Shown here: piece after piece, positions 19,508 through 28,497 of the stretch
Numbering within the stretch: position 1 is the first letter of the stretch
How the letters are laid out: every line of letters starts with the position of its first letter
Origin: Nitrospirota bacterium
Lineage (GTDB): Bacteria; Nitrospirota; Thermodesulfovibrionia; Thermodesulfovibrionales; Magnetobacteriaceae
Reading direction: 5' to 3'
Assembly: GCA_015233895.1 (NCBI GenBank)
Contig: JADFXG010000012.1
Span: 27,259-91,258, forward strand
Length of the DNA stretch: 64,000 bases
Translations under genes and position numbers: made by a program
The notes under the pieces: generated by a model
What the model saw: the letters and a program-made list of their open reading frames with translations, nothing else
Database searches by the model: none
Told to the model about the DNA's origin: nothing

Positions 19508-19910
19508 CGTTCTATCGCCTAACTTTGTTGGCATCGTTAAAAGCTCCTCAACGTACTAAAAGTACGCCTGCGTCGCTTTCTCCTTGCCGCCTTGTTATGC
19601 TCTGACTGCTACTCGAGACCGTTGCAAAATTCCCAAAATGGGGGGAAAGTATTTCCCAATTAATACCGAGTAGCAGCCTAAAATATAATAATGATGAGAT
19701 TACCACGTCGCTATCGCTCCTCGTAATGACGGATAGGTACGCCCACGCACAGCCCACGCCGTCATTGCGAACCCCCGCAGGGGGTGTGGCAATCTCATCC
19801 TTTTTCTATAACATTTTGTTATATTTTTGAACTCAACTTGGTGTTATAATATTTTTGCAACGGTCTCTACTCGGTATTAAAAAGAAAGTAGAGCAGATGT
19901 GTTTTGCTCT
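19497..19910. repeat. Nested repeat region containing MITE-like copy B
   Basis: This 400-bp gap has no gene. From left to right: a 26-bp motif ATACCAAGTAGCGTTCTATC...CTAA (19497-19522) also found reversed near 42,350-42,377; a piece with CGTACTAAAAGTACG; an inverted pair GAGACCGTTGCAAAA (19615-19629) and TTTTGCAACGGTCTC (19853-19867), perfect over 15 bp; and inside it element B (19662-19846), ending TAATACCGAGTAGC and AACTTGGTGTTA. The core of B (19693-19799) carries CTCCTCGTAATGACGG and GTCATTGCGAACCCC, the reverse orientation of copy A. Copy B is colinear with copy C. Looks like stacked non-autonomous elements. Confidence 0.75.
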
Positions 19911-21572
19911 CTAAAGAAAAATACTCCGCTGATCCTCTCTCAATAGCGGATCTATTTCTTTTGGGAGGTGGAAATTATCCTTAAAAATCCTGTTCATCAC
20001 CGAAACCAGTTGTCTGAACTTATATGCGTCGTGATGGGAATCACCTTTCTGTTCCGATTCCTCCCAACTCTGTTTATCCGATATTCTTAATTCAACTGGT
20101 AGCGTGTGTTGTTCTGTAAAAAACGGCGTGGATATTCCTCCGCAGTGATTATCAGCATACGGCAGAAGGATTTTTCTCGTTTGCTTGCAACGGTGTATTG
20201 GTACGGGAAAATTTAACTTGCACTGAAACTTTTTTTGGCCTTTTGAGGTATGTGCATTTCGGATGGCATTTCTGCTCAGTGCGCCGTAGAAATCCCTTGC
20301 GCTTTGAGAAATCTCCTCATTTTCAGGCATATAATCTTTGTGGGCACTTTTGTTCAGACTTGTCATTAACCTCTTTATGGCCTCTGTCATGTCCTCCGGG
20401 GTGTCAAATATTGTCTGCATAATGGATGAGGAGACTACGGTCTCCTGCAGAATTACACCTCTTTTTTGCAAGGCGTGAAAAAGCTTAAGTGTATCGTCTC
20501 TGTCATTTAATATAAACGTAACGGCCAGCGGATCTTTTATTATGTGGGCTTCACCTTCAAAATCATTTCCAAGTTTAGTTGCCATACTGTATATGGTCTT
20601 TAATCTGGAGGAGATTTCCGAAATCTCCACATCGACACCGTCACCGCTTTTGAAAATAAAGAGGTTTTTTACCCTGTCAAAATCTATGAATTCTTTGAGA
20701 CGCTCAAAGAAGGTTGAAACCTTAACATATGCCCTGAATGAAGACTCATTCTCAATTAGAGTTGGAGGAGGGTTCCTCCAGTCAAAATCAAACAGATTAT
20801 TGAGGGATAAGCCGTTTGAAGTAAAATAAAGGCCGAGCTGAACAAAATCGTTTATATCCTGGCTGTCCTCCTCGGTTGATTTTATCAGATGACAGACTTT
20901 TAGAAGGGCGCAGGCCATTTGCTGGAATTCACTGGATATTGCCATATCTGTCCCTTTATATCCATAAAACATGTGTGGGTACTTTCTCGATGATGCCATT
21001 AAAAAAAGATGTCTTGGATCTTCATCGACAAGGCTGCAGAATTCATTGTTTTCAAGTTTCTGTTCTATTTCTTTTAATGAATCATTAACCGTTTCATAAT
21101 AATGAAGAGCTGGTGAGTTTAACCTTATCAGTGTTGCAAGTTGTTCCTTTAAAAATGGAAACAGGTATTGATGGCAATAACTGAGAGCCATATCTACATA
21201 TCGTTTTGCCCTGCTATTTTCACCGGTGGTTAGCTCATCGGCTCCTCTTATGTCAAACCCGCGATTTCCCATCATTTTTGTAGCCTGTGAGAGAGCGGTT
21301 TTATAATCATATGCGGAGAGCATAAGGTAAGGGGTCATTTCGGTTCGGTCAAGTATAGAACCAAATATGCTGTGATAAAGCTCGTGTTTGTTAGCAGCGG
21401 TATCCATCAATAATCTCCCGATAACATAACTCAAATTCCAGGTACGCAGATAAGATTGTGCCTGTTTTGGCTTCTTAAAGTCAACATAATATGATATAAT
21501 ATCAGCATTAGCTATAGTTTCTGTACTATAATATAGAAGGTCATAAGGTGTGTGGAGGTTAACATGCCTCAA
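19911..21572 (-). CDS. Large protein with RelA/SpoT-like nucleotidyltransferase motifs
   Basis: 553 residues, no signal peptide or membrane segment. Not a standard RelA. The second half has an order of motifs reminiscent of the (p)ppGpp synthetase fold: RLKTIYSMATKLG (323-335; compare GRPKHIYSIWRKM of RelA), KDPLAVTFIL followed by Asp-rich NDRDD (346-360; compare DIVGIRFIL-type strand), and PVELRISD then GDSHHDAYK (492-518; compare EIQIRT and the following His-Tyr-Lys). The first half (for example DPRHLFLMASSR, MACALLKVCHLI) resembles a hypothetical family I remember from deltaproteobacteria. The annotated start is TTG 21572 with no strong ribosome site; upstream the frame closes after five more codons. 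Function by fold inference only. Confidence 0.5.
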   Translation of the reverse strand: MRHVNLHTPYDLLYYSTETIANADIISYYVDFKKPKQAQSYLRTWNLSYVIGRLLMDTAANKHELYHSIFGSILDRTEMTPYLMLSAYDYKTALSQATKMMGNRGFDIRGADELTTGENSRAKRYVDMALSYCHQYLFPFLKEQLATLIRLNSPALHYYETVNDSLKEIEQKLENNEFCSLVDEDPRHLFLMASSRKYPHMFYGYKGTDMAISSEFQQMACALLKVCHLIKSTEEDSQDINDFVQLGLYFTSNGLSLNNLFDFDWRNPPPTLIENESSFRAYVKVSTFFERLKEFIDFDRVKNLFIFKSGDGVDVEISEISSRLKTIYSMATKLGNDFEGEAHIIKDPLAVTFILNDRDDTLKLFHALQKRGVILQETVVSSSIMQTIFDTPEDMTEAIKRLMTSLNKSAHKDYMPENEEISQSARDFYGALSRNAIRNAHTSKGQKKFQCKLNFPVPIHRCKQTRKILLPYADNHCGGISTPFFTEQHTLPVELRISDKQSWEESEQKGDSHHDAYKFRQLVSVMNRIFKDNFHLPKEIDPLLREDQRSIFL

Positions 21573-21631
21573 ATAGGGGAGTTGTTTTTAGCTGCAAAAT
21601 AACAGAGGTTTTTTTATAAAAGGAGTAATAT

Positions 21632-22456
21632 ATGACTAACTTTTCAGTTAACAAAGAAAGATGTCTTAAGTGCGGTGAGTGCATAGAGGATTGCGTAATG
21701 AATATTATTGCATTTGAAGGACAATACCCTGCTATTATTCCAGGAAAGGAAAGCGAATGCGTTCAGTGTGAGCATTGTTTTGCTGTCTGCAGTGAAGGGG
21801 CAGTTAGCATCTTAGGCCTTAATCCGGACAATGCAATCAGGCTTGAAGGAAATCTGCCCGAAACCAGTAAGCTTGAGGTACTTATGAAAGGACGGCGGGC
21901 AGTGAGACGTTATTTGAAAGAGCCTGTACTGTGGGAGACGATAAGTGGTCTGTTGGATGTTGTAGCAAATTCGCCCACAGGCAGAAATACAAGACAGAAT
22001 CTTTTTACAGTTGTTAGTGACCCTCTGGTTATGGATAAAATAAAACAGGAAACTATGGAAGGACTCCGGAGGGCAGTTGCAAACTATGCTCTTCCAAAGG
22101 GATTTGAATTCTACTCTTTTGTAGTTGATGCCTGGGATGCAGGCAAGGACATTGTTTTCCGTGGCGCACCACACATGCTTGTTGTATCATCACCAAAAGA
22201 TGGCCCGTCTCCTGAGGCAGACACCCTTATTGCACTAACTTATTTTGAGTTGTTGGCACAAAGCATGGGAATAGGTACACTTTGGAACGGCCTTTTAAAA
22301 TGGGCTGTCACTGCCGTTGTGCCAGAGCTTAGAAAGAAAATTGGAATTCCTGAAGATCATTATATAGGGTATTGCATGGTATTTGGCAGACCTGCCGTAC
22401 AGTATTACCGCACTGTTCAGAGAGGCCCGGCACAGATAAACAGGGTTACATTCTGA
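21632..22456 (+). CDS. Ferredoxin-nitroreductase fusion protein
   Basis: 274 residues combining two domains. Residues 1-60 are a bacterial 2[4Fe-4S] ferredoxin module with CLKCGECIEDC (C11-C21) and CVQCEHCFAVC. The remainder is a nitroreductase-family FMN domain (GRRAVRRYLKEPVLWETI, VVANSPTGRNTRQ, ALTYFELLAQSMGIGTLW, GYCMVFGRP). Such fusions are common in anaerobes and probably deliver electrons from the clusters to FMN for reducing an unknown substrate. AAAAGGAG lies 6-7 nt before the ATG. It is convergent with the next gene, 12 bp away. Confidence 0.92.
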   Translation: MTNFSVNKERCLKCGECIEDCVMNIIAFEGQYPAIIPGKESECVQCEHCFAVCSEGAVSILGLNPDNAIRLEGNLPETSKLEVLMKGRRAVRRYLKEPVLWETISGLLDVVANSPTGRNTRQNLFTVVSDPLVMDKIKQETMEGLRRAVANYALPKGFEFYSFVVDAWDAGKDIVFRGAPHMLVVSSPKDGPSPEADTLIALTYFELLAQSMGIGTLWNGLLKWAVTAVVPELRKKIGIPEDHYIGYCMVFGRPAVQYYRTVQRGPAQINRVTF

Positions 22457-22468
22457 AACAACAATAGG

Positions 22469-24346
22469 TTATCGTTTGAAAACAGCCTTAATAGAGCACG
22501 AGCCCTCCTCGTCGTGTCTTTCCATAGTGGCCTCCAGTGACTTTAGTAAGGCAATCATAGAATGGTTTTCTGATATGGTCTCTGCAATAAAGCCAAGAAG
22601 TCCTTGTTTCTGAGCTATAAATGTCAGATGTTTGATCAACTCCTTGCCTATCCCCTTTCCCTGGTAGTCATCTCTGACTACAAAGGCAGCTTCAGCCATG
22701 TAAGTATCCTTAGAAAGTGCATACTGGCCCACCCCAGCAATCCACTCCCTGTTGTCCGTTTGTATGATGGCAACAATAACAATTTTTGAGCTGTAATCAA
22801 TAGAGATAAACTCCTGAAGCCTCTCATGCGGCATATCTTTCCTTACCGATGTAAAGCGGCTATACAACGTTTCATCAGAGAGAGAATAAAAAAACTCCTT
22901 CATGAGCGGTTCATCAGTTATTTTAATCGGTCTGATAAAGATATCAAGACCAGATTTAAGCCTCTTGTGCGTTTCAAGTTCAAACGGATAGCTGCCTGTA
23001 ACATTGGGCTGATCTTTATAGATTAAGTTAAGGCTCTTAGCCTCTTCAATAAGCCATGCCCTGAAATATGGATGCGATATGGATATAAGCTGCATAGCCC
23101 TTTCTCTGATGTTTTTGCCATGAAGATAGCTGATTCCATACTCTGTCACAACATAATGGATATCACCACGGTTGAGTGTTACCCCAGCTCCCTTATCAAG
23201 CAGGGGAACTATCCGTGAAATTGTTTTTGTTGCTCCGGTGCTATCAACAATGGTAGCAGTTGACTGAATAGTTAAAATGGTCTTACCGCCTTTGGATAAA
23301 ACCGCTCCACGCATGAAATCTGCCTGACCCCCTATGCCGCTGTAAAACATCTTTCCTATGGATTCCGAAGAGGCCTGTCCGGTTAAATCCAACTGCAGAG
23401 CACTGTTTATTGCCACCATGTTGTCGTGTGAGGCTATTACCATTGGATCATTTGTATAGTCTATGGTTCTGAACTCTATTGAGGGATTATTATTAATAAA
23501 ATCATAGGTGCTCTGAGAGCCCATGGCAAAAGATGCCACGGTTTTGCCGCGGTTTCTGTTCTTTTTAAAATTGTTAACATTGCCATTTTTTATTAAATCC
23601 ACTATCCCATCTGAAAGAAGCTCTGTGTGTATTCCTAAGTTGTTTTTACCAGAGAGATTTGCCATAGCTGCATTTGGAATACTCCCATGGCCAACCTGAA
23701 GTGTATCACCGTCTTGAATCAACGCTGAAACATACCGCCCGATAGCTTGTCCGGTTTCACAGTCAGCCTCTGAGTGGTATTGCAGTATGGGTTCATCTGC
23801 TTGCACGATGTAATCCACATCATTTAAATGAATAAAGCCGTCGCCGTGCACAATGGGGCTATGTGTATTTATCTGAACAACAACCATAGAGGCTGCCTCA
23901 AGAGCAGCCTTAACTATATCTACACTTACTCCGAGATTCATATAGCCATGTGTATCCGGTGGTGAGCACTGTATAAGAGCTACGTCAACAGGAACAACTC
24001 TCCGTATAAATAACCCAGGCACTTTTGAAAGAAATATAGGGGTATAGTCGGCTAACCCCTCATTTACCGCCGATCTGGCGCCGCCGCCTATAAAAAATGA
24101 ATTATACCTGAAGTTGTTCTTAAACTTTTCGTCAGTGTATGGAGTCACTCCAAGTGACCAGACATGAAAAATCTCAGTGTCAAAAAAAGCCTTTGGGTGG
24201 GTCTCCGCATATTTTATTAGTGCCTTTACGAGGTACTGAGGTTCGGCACACCCAGTGCCCACAAAAATCCTTGAGCCACGCCTGATGTGACTGAAAATTG
24301 TCTCCTCAGTTACACATTTCTTGCTGTATAGCTCATCCAGGCTCAT
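22469..24346 (-). CDS. Acetyl-CoA hydrolase/CoA-transferase fused to GNAT acetyltransferase
   Basis: 625 residues. The first ~440 form an acetyl-CoA hydrolase/4-hydroxybutyrate CoA-transferase family enzyme: GTGCAEPQYLV, VALIQCSPPDTHGYMNLG, GIHTELLSDG (Glu at the catalytic position) and SSESIGKMFYSGIGGQADF. Residues ~480-625 are a GNAT N-acetyltransferase with the acetyl-CoA loop RDDYQGKGIGKELIKHL. Both halves bind acyl-CoA, so the fusion may couple CoA transfer with acylation, or use the GNAT part for regulation by acetylation. Similar fusions are known from other anaerobes; the substrate is unknown. Ends 12 bp from the nitroreductase. Confidence 0.9.
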   Translation of the reverse strand: MSLDELYSKKCVTEETIFSHIRRGSRIFVGTGCAEPQYLVKALIKYAETHPKAFFDTEIFHVWSLGVTPYTDEKFKNNFRYNSFFIGGGARSAVNEGLADYTPIFLSKVPGLFIRRVVPVDVALIQCSPPDTHGYMNLGVSVDIVKAALEAASMVVVQINTHSPIVHGDGFIHLNDVDYIVQADEPILQYHSEADCETGQAIGRYVSALIQDGDTLQVGHGSIPNAAMANLSGKNNLGIHTELLSDGIVDLIKNGNVNNFKKNRNRGKTVASFAMGSQSTYDFINNNPSIEFRTIDYTNDPMVIASHDNMVAINSALQLDLTGQASSESIGKMFYSGIGGQADFMRGAVLSKGGKTILTIQSTATIVDSTGATKTISRIVPLLDKGAGVTLNRGDIHYVVTEYGISYLHGKNIRERAMQLISISHPYFRAWLIEEAKSLNLIYKDQPNVTGSYPFELETHKRLKSGLDIFIRPIKITDEPLMKEFFYSLSDETLYSRFTSVRKDMPHERLQEFISIDYSSKIVIVAIIQTDNREWIAGVGQYALSKDTYMAEAAFVVRDDYQGKGIGKELIKHLTFIAQKQGLLGFIAETISENHSMIALLKSLEATMERHDEEGSCSIKAVFKR

Positions 24347-24464
24347 TGCAGGAACCCCTTCGCACTAATCTGTAAGACATTTAGTATTGTTAAACTATGC
24401 TAACACAATTGAGTAGATAAATCAAAAAAAATGTGACTTGCCTGTTAACGTAAATACTCTGCTT

Positions 24465-24494
24465 TTGTAAAATACTGTGCAATACAGCTATAAT
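24465..24494 (+). promoter_or_regulatory. Candidate sigma70-type promoter of rmuC
   Basis: TTGTAA (24465-24470), an 18-nt spacer and a perfect TATAAT (24489-24494), giving a start site about 40 nt before the rmuC GTG. Confidence 0.5.
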
Positions 24495-24542
24495 GGACGT
24501 GGTTGTACAGGTAGTTTTAGTGGGTAAAAAAGGAGGTTAAGT

Positions 24543-25874
24543 GTGACTGGCATTAATATAATGCTGCCCGTTATTTTCATTATGCTGATAACAGTGATAG
24601 CTCTTCTTTTTAAGCTATTGATAAAAGCACCACAAACATCAACGCTTGATTACCGTCTTGATGCTTTTGAAAAAGCCCAGGAACGTACCGAACGCGCTCT
24701 CAGGCAAGAACTGATACAAAGCAGAGAAGAGCACAGTAACGCAGCAAGACAACAGCGGCAGGAACTGACAGAGACGATGATAACGACAATCGGCGAGTTG
24801 GCTAATGTTCAAAAGACTCAGCTTGAGCTCATGTCGTCTGCAATAGGAAGGCTTTCTGAATCAAATGAGAAAAAACTGGAGGCAATCAGGGCCACTGTTG
24901 AAGGAAAGCTCCAAAACATACAGAACGATAATGCTAAACAACTTGACCAAATGCGGCAGACCGTGGACGAAAAACTGCAGGGGACGCTGGAAAAGCGCTT
25001 AGGCGAATCCTTCAAACAGGTCAGTGAGCGGCTGGAGCAGGTGCATAAAGGGCTTGGTGAGATGCAGACCCTTGCTACGGGTGTTGGTGATTTAAAGAGG
25101 GTACTGACAAACGTTAAAACGCGTGGGACGTGGGGTGAAGTGCAGCTTGGGGCGTTGCTGGAGCAAGCTCTGAATTCCAATCAGTTTGCCCGTAATGTAG
25201 CCATGAAAGATGGCGGTGAGAATGTCGAGTTTGCGATTAAGTTGCCTGGACAGGAAAAGGATGAAACTGTCTGGTTACCGATTGACGCCAAGTTTCCTAT
25301 CGAGGATTATCAGCGTTTGGTGGAGGCTCAGGAGCGTGCTGATGCAGATGGTGTGGAGGCGGCAGGAAAGCATCTGGAGAGCCGTGTTAAGGCCTGCGCA
25401 CAAGACATCTGTACAAAATACCTGAACCCGCCCAAGTCAACAGACTTTGGGATCCTGTTCTTACCCATAGAGGGTCTTTTTGCCGAGGTTATTCGCAGGG
25501 TTGGATTAACTGAGGTTATTCAACGGGAGTCCCGTGTGGTTATAGCTGGGCCAACTACATTATGGTCAATTTTAAACAGCCTTCAAATGGGATTTCGCAC
25601 TCTGGCAATCCAAAAGCGCTCCGGAGAGGTATGGAACCTCCTTGCTGCTGTCAAAACTGAGTGGACTAAGTATGGAGATGTACTGGATGCAGTGCAAAAA
25701 AAGCTGCATCAGGCATCCGATACACTTGAAAAAGCCAAAGTGAGGTCAAAAGCAGTTGGCCGGAAACTAAAGGATGTGCAAGAGCTTCCAGTGAGTGAGG
25801 CTGCATCGCTGCTTCCCCAAAATCTGATAGAAGATGAGCCAGAGGTTGGTGAGGCAGATAAGACAGATTATTAA
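24543..25874 (+). CDS. rmuC: DNA recombination protein RmuC homologue
   Basis: 443 residues. An N-terminal membrane helix (MLPVIFIMLITVIALLFKLL) is followed by about 120 residues of coiled coil and the RmuC domain: GTWGEVQLGALLEQALN, WLPIDAKFPIEDYQRLVEA, LPIEGLFAEVIRR and ESRVVIAGPTTLWSILNSLQ. The family limits inversions at short inverted repeats in E. coli and resembles the restriction-endonuclease fold (D-x-K in DAKF). Start is GTG 24543 behind a strong AGGAGGT at 24531. Its end overlaps the end of the convergent DHH-CBS gene by 4 bp. Confidence 0.93.
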   Translation: MTGINIMLPVIFIMLITVIALLFKLLIKAPQTSTLDYRLDAFEKAQERTERALRQELIQSREEHSNAARQQRQELTETMITTIGELANVQKTQLELMSSAIGRLSESNEKKLEAIRATVEGKLQNIQNDNAKQLDQMRQTVDEKLQGTLEKRLGESFKQVSERLEQVHKGLGEMQTLATGVGDLKRVLTNVKTRGTWGEVQLGALLEQALNSNQFARNVAMKDGGENVEFAIKLPGQEKDETVWLPIDAKFPIEDYQRLVEAQERADADGVEAAGKHLESRVKACAQDICTKYLNPPKSTDFGILFLPIEGLFAEVIRRVGLTEVIQRESRVVIAGPTTLWSILNSLQMGFRTLAIQKRSGEVWNLLAAVKTEWTKYGDVLDAVQKKLHQASDTLEKAKVRSKAVGRKLKDVQELPVSEAASLLPQNLIEDEPEVGEADKTDY

Positions 25875-28489
25875 GCTGGAATTAAAAAACGTTCCTTAAC
25901 TAACGCTATCTCATCGTCTTTGTCTCTAATGAGTCCTGAGATTTTTGCATTAATTATTTGGTCAAACACTTCTCTATAGATTGGTCCTGGCGTTAAACCC
26001 ATGTCCTTAAGTTCTTTGCCTGTTAAGAGAGGTTCTATGTGTCTGTGCTGTACCAGATACCTCGATATGGCCTGTTGTCTGCCCTTGTGTACTGCCATTA
26101 AAAACAATATGGTCTCTATATTTAAATTTTTACAGAAATGATATAACACCTCAGGGTTGTCAGAGTCGGGCAAAGCAAAAAAAGCAGCCGAGTGCTTCAA
26201 AGAGTTTATTATGTTCTCTGTTATGTTAGGTGGTGTTGTTAGTCTCATAAGAGCATCCCTGCGTGAGCTTTCAGGAAGGGTTGACATTATTCCCATGAGA
26301 TAAATCCGGCCAATATCCGGTTCACTCGAAAAAAAAGTCAGTTTGTACCATGATATGGCGGCGTGGATACTTTTTAAAATGCTCTCAAGGTCCTTATTAA
26401 ATGTAAAGTCCGGATGAATTGCTTTCAGCAGCTCATAGCCGGATAATCTCTTTAGAGCCTTAGCCGGGTCTAATTCTCTGAACACAGCCGACATTTCATC
26501 ATAAACCCTTGTGCCTGAGACTTTTCCAAAGAGATCAAACTTAACTGCCGTCTTTATTAATCTCTCGGTGTGTTTACTTATCTTAAAGTCAAACCGCTCG
26601 GAAAATCTAACTGCTCGGAAAGCCCTCGTAGGATCCTCTATGAAACTCAAATTATGAAGCACCCTGATGGTTTTCTCTTTCAGGTCGCGTTGAGCGCCAA
26701 AGTAATCTATAAGCTTACCGAAATCCTTTTTATTCAAACACACTGCAAGCGTATTTATCGTAAAATCCCGCCTATAGAGGTCTTTTTTAACCGAGGAAGA
26801 TAAAACTTGAGGGAGCGCTCCCGGCTCTTCATAGTACTCGGTGCGTGCTGTGGCTATATCTATTACAAAATCCTTGGTACCTTGCAGCCTGATTCCAAAC
26901 ACCTTTGCCGTTTGAAATCTTTCATGGGTTTTTACCCGTCCGTTAAGTCGCAGTGAAATCTCTCTGGCAAGCGCTATCCCATCTCCCTCGACAACTATAT
27001 CTATATCCAGATTTTGTTCAAACCGCAGGAGGTCTCTCACAGCACCTCCTACAAGAAATACCTTCATACCAAGCGAGTCAGCTGCGTCTCCAACGTCTTT
27101 CAATATTTTAAAAACTGAGGCCGGAAACCTTTCTTTAAGAAGTGAAGCGATGTTTCTTACCGATGACGTTTTAATATCATTCTTAGATGCCGACCTGTCA
27201 CGTCTTACGTAGTCCTCATATAGGTTTCTTAACAAATCAGTTCTTGTTATCGCTCCCACTATCGTATCCCCGGTAAGTACCGGTAAAAAGCGCTGATTCT
27301 TTTCTACCATTGTCTCTTCAATTTCACTGACAGATGTGCCAGTGTCTGCTGTTGCCGCATCGGTAGTTATAAAGTCATCAATCGCACTTTTTTGAAAACC
27401 ATGGAAAATTGCCTTTTCCACAACTTCACGGGATATTACCCCAACGTAAGAGTCCTCTTTGACAACCGGCAGCACATTTATTTCATACTTCGTAAGCAGC
27501 AGCCCGGCCTCCTTTATTGTGGAATTTAACTTTATTGTGATAACAGGACTTGTCATTATCTCTTTTGCCGTCTTAACTGGTTTGATTAACTTTTTAATAG
27601 CGTCCTTTATCCCCTCAACAACAATCTCAGGGATTTCCTCTCTTATTGTCGCTGAGGCAGCCACAGAGTGCCCTCCGCCTCCATACATTCCCATAAGCTC
27701 TGCCATATTAAGCTCCGGCACTCGTGAGCGTCCGACAAGCAGAGTTTTCCCCTCCATGGAAAACACCAAGACCACAGCGTCTGTCTCCTCCATGTCCATT
27801 ATATAGTGTGCCATGTAGGCGACATCGCCAAAATAGCTATCTCTGACAGCAATGCCGATTTTTACCCTTATCCCTGAGACAAACACCTCAGAGAGTGAGT
27901 TAACCAGTTCATTTAACAGCTCAAAATCCTCTTTACTTAACAGAGGCCTCAGAAACGCCGACACGATGTTGAGGTTTGCGCCGCGCCTAAGCAGATATGC
28001 TGCCGCTTTCAAGTCTCTCTCAGTAGTTGAAGAGAATCTCATCGAGCCAGTTTCCTCATATATCCCCAGACACAGAATGGTAGCCTCAAGGGCTGTGATG
28101 GTGACAGAGCTCTTTAACAAAAGTTCGGTAATTATTGTTGCCGTAGCTCCTGCCTCTTCAATTGTCTCAAAGGTGGCCATGATGTCGTTTTGCTTTTTAA
28201 CATGATGGTCATAGATAAAAGTGATGACACCACTTTTGCCAACCACATCTGCAAATTGTCCTATCCTTATAGCGCTCTGAGTATCTACTATGATAAGACG
28301 CTTGATTTTTTTTATTGGAATATCTTTTATTTTTGAAAACTCTACAGGATATGCTTTAAGGAAATCTCTGACAGGTTTTTCCATAGAGCCTGGGAAAGCA
28401 ATTACAGCCTCCGGAAACAACCTTTTTGTACCCACCATTGAAGCCAAACAATCAAAGTCAGCATTAATGTGGCATGTAATGACATCCAC
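25871..28489 (-). CDS. DHH-CBS-tRNA nucleotidyltransferase fusion (A-adding/CCA family)
   Basis: 872 residues in three parts. First, a DHH-family phosphoesterase (H7, D11, D13; IIVDTQ; DHH at 94-96; and GGGGHSVAAS). Second, two CBS domains (KEIMTSPVITIKLNSTIKEA; second repeat FLPVLTGDTIVGAITRTDLL). Third, a class II tRNA nucleotidyltransferase/poly(A) polymerase head with FLVGGAVRDLLR, DIDIVVEGDG and RRDFTINTLAVC plus a helical tail. The architecture is known for A-adding enzymes of some bacteria; a separate CC-adding enzyme would then be needed elsewhere. CBS domains suggest adenosine-nucleotide control. It begins 8 bp after the yidC stop, probably the last gene of the rpmH operon. Confidence 0.93.
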   Translation of the reverse strand: MDVITCHINADFDCLASMVGTKRLFPEAVIAFPGSMEKPVRDFLKAYPVEFSKIKDIPIKKIKRLIIVDTQSAIRIGQFADVVGKSGVITFIYDHHVKKQNDIMATFETIEEAGATATIITELLLKSSVTITALEATILCLGIYEETGSMRFSSTTERDLKAAAYLLRRGANLNIVSAFLRPLLSKEDFELLNELVNSLSEVFVSGIRVKIGIAVRDSYFGDVAYMAHYIMDMEETDAVVLVFSMEGKTLLVGRSRVPELNMAELMGMYGGGGHSVAASATIREEIPEIVVEGIKDAIKKLIKPVKTAKEIMTSPVITIKLNSTIKEAGLLLTKYEINVLPVVKEDSYVGVISREVVEKAIFHGFQKSAIDDFITTDAATADTGTSVSEIEETMVEKNQRFLPVLTGDTIVGAITRTDLLRNLYEDYVRRDRSASKNDIKTSSVRNIASLLKERFPASVFKILKDVGDAADSLGMKVFLVGGAVRDLLRFEQNLDIDIVVEGDGIALAREISLRLNGRVKTHERFQTAKVFGIRLQGTKDFVIDIATARTEYYEEPGALPQVLSSSVKKDLYRRDFTINTLAVCLNKKDFGKLIDYFGAQRDLKEKTIRVLHNLSFIEDPTRAFRAVRFSERFDFKISKHTERLIKTAVKFDLFGKVSGTRVYDEMSAVFRELDPAKALKRLSGYELLKAIHPDFTFNKDLESILKSIHAAISWYKLTFFSSEPDIGRIYLMGIMSTLPESSRRDALMRLTTPPNITENIINSLKHSAAFFALPDSDNPEVLYHFCKNLNIETILFLMAVHKGRQQAISRYLVQHRHIEPLLTGKELKDMGLTPGPIYREVFDQIINAKISGLIRDKDDEIALVKERFLIPA

Positions 28490-28497
28490 TGTGAGGT

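Noticed and set aside
19548..19757. Minus-strand 69-codon open frame in the repeat nest
   Set aside because: It is composed of repeat sequence with no family resemblance or ribosome site.
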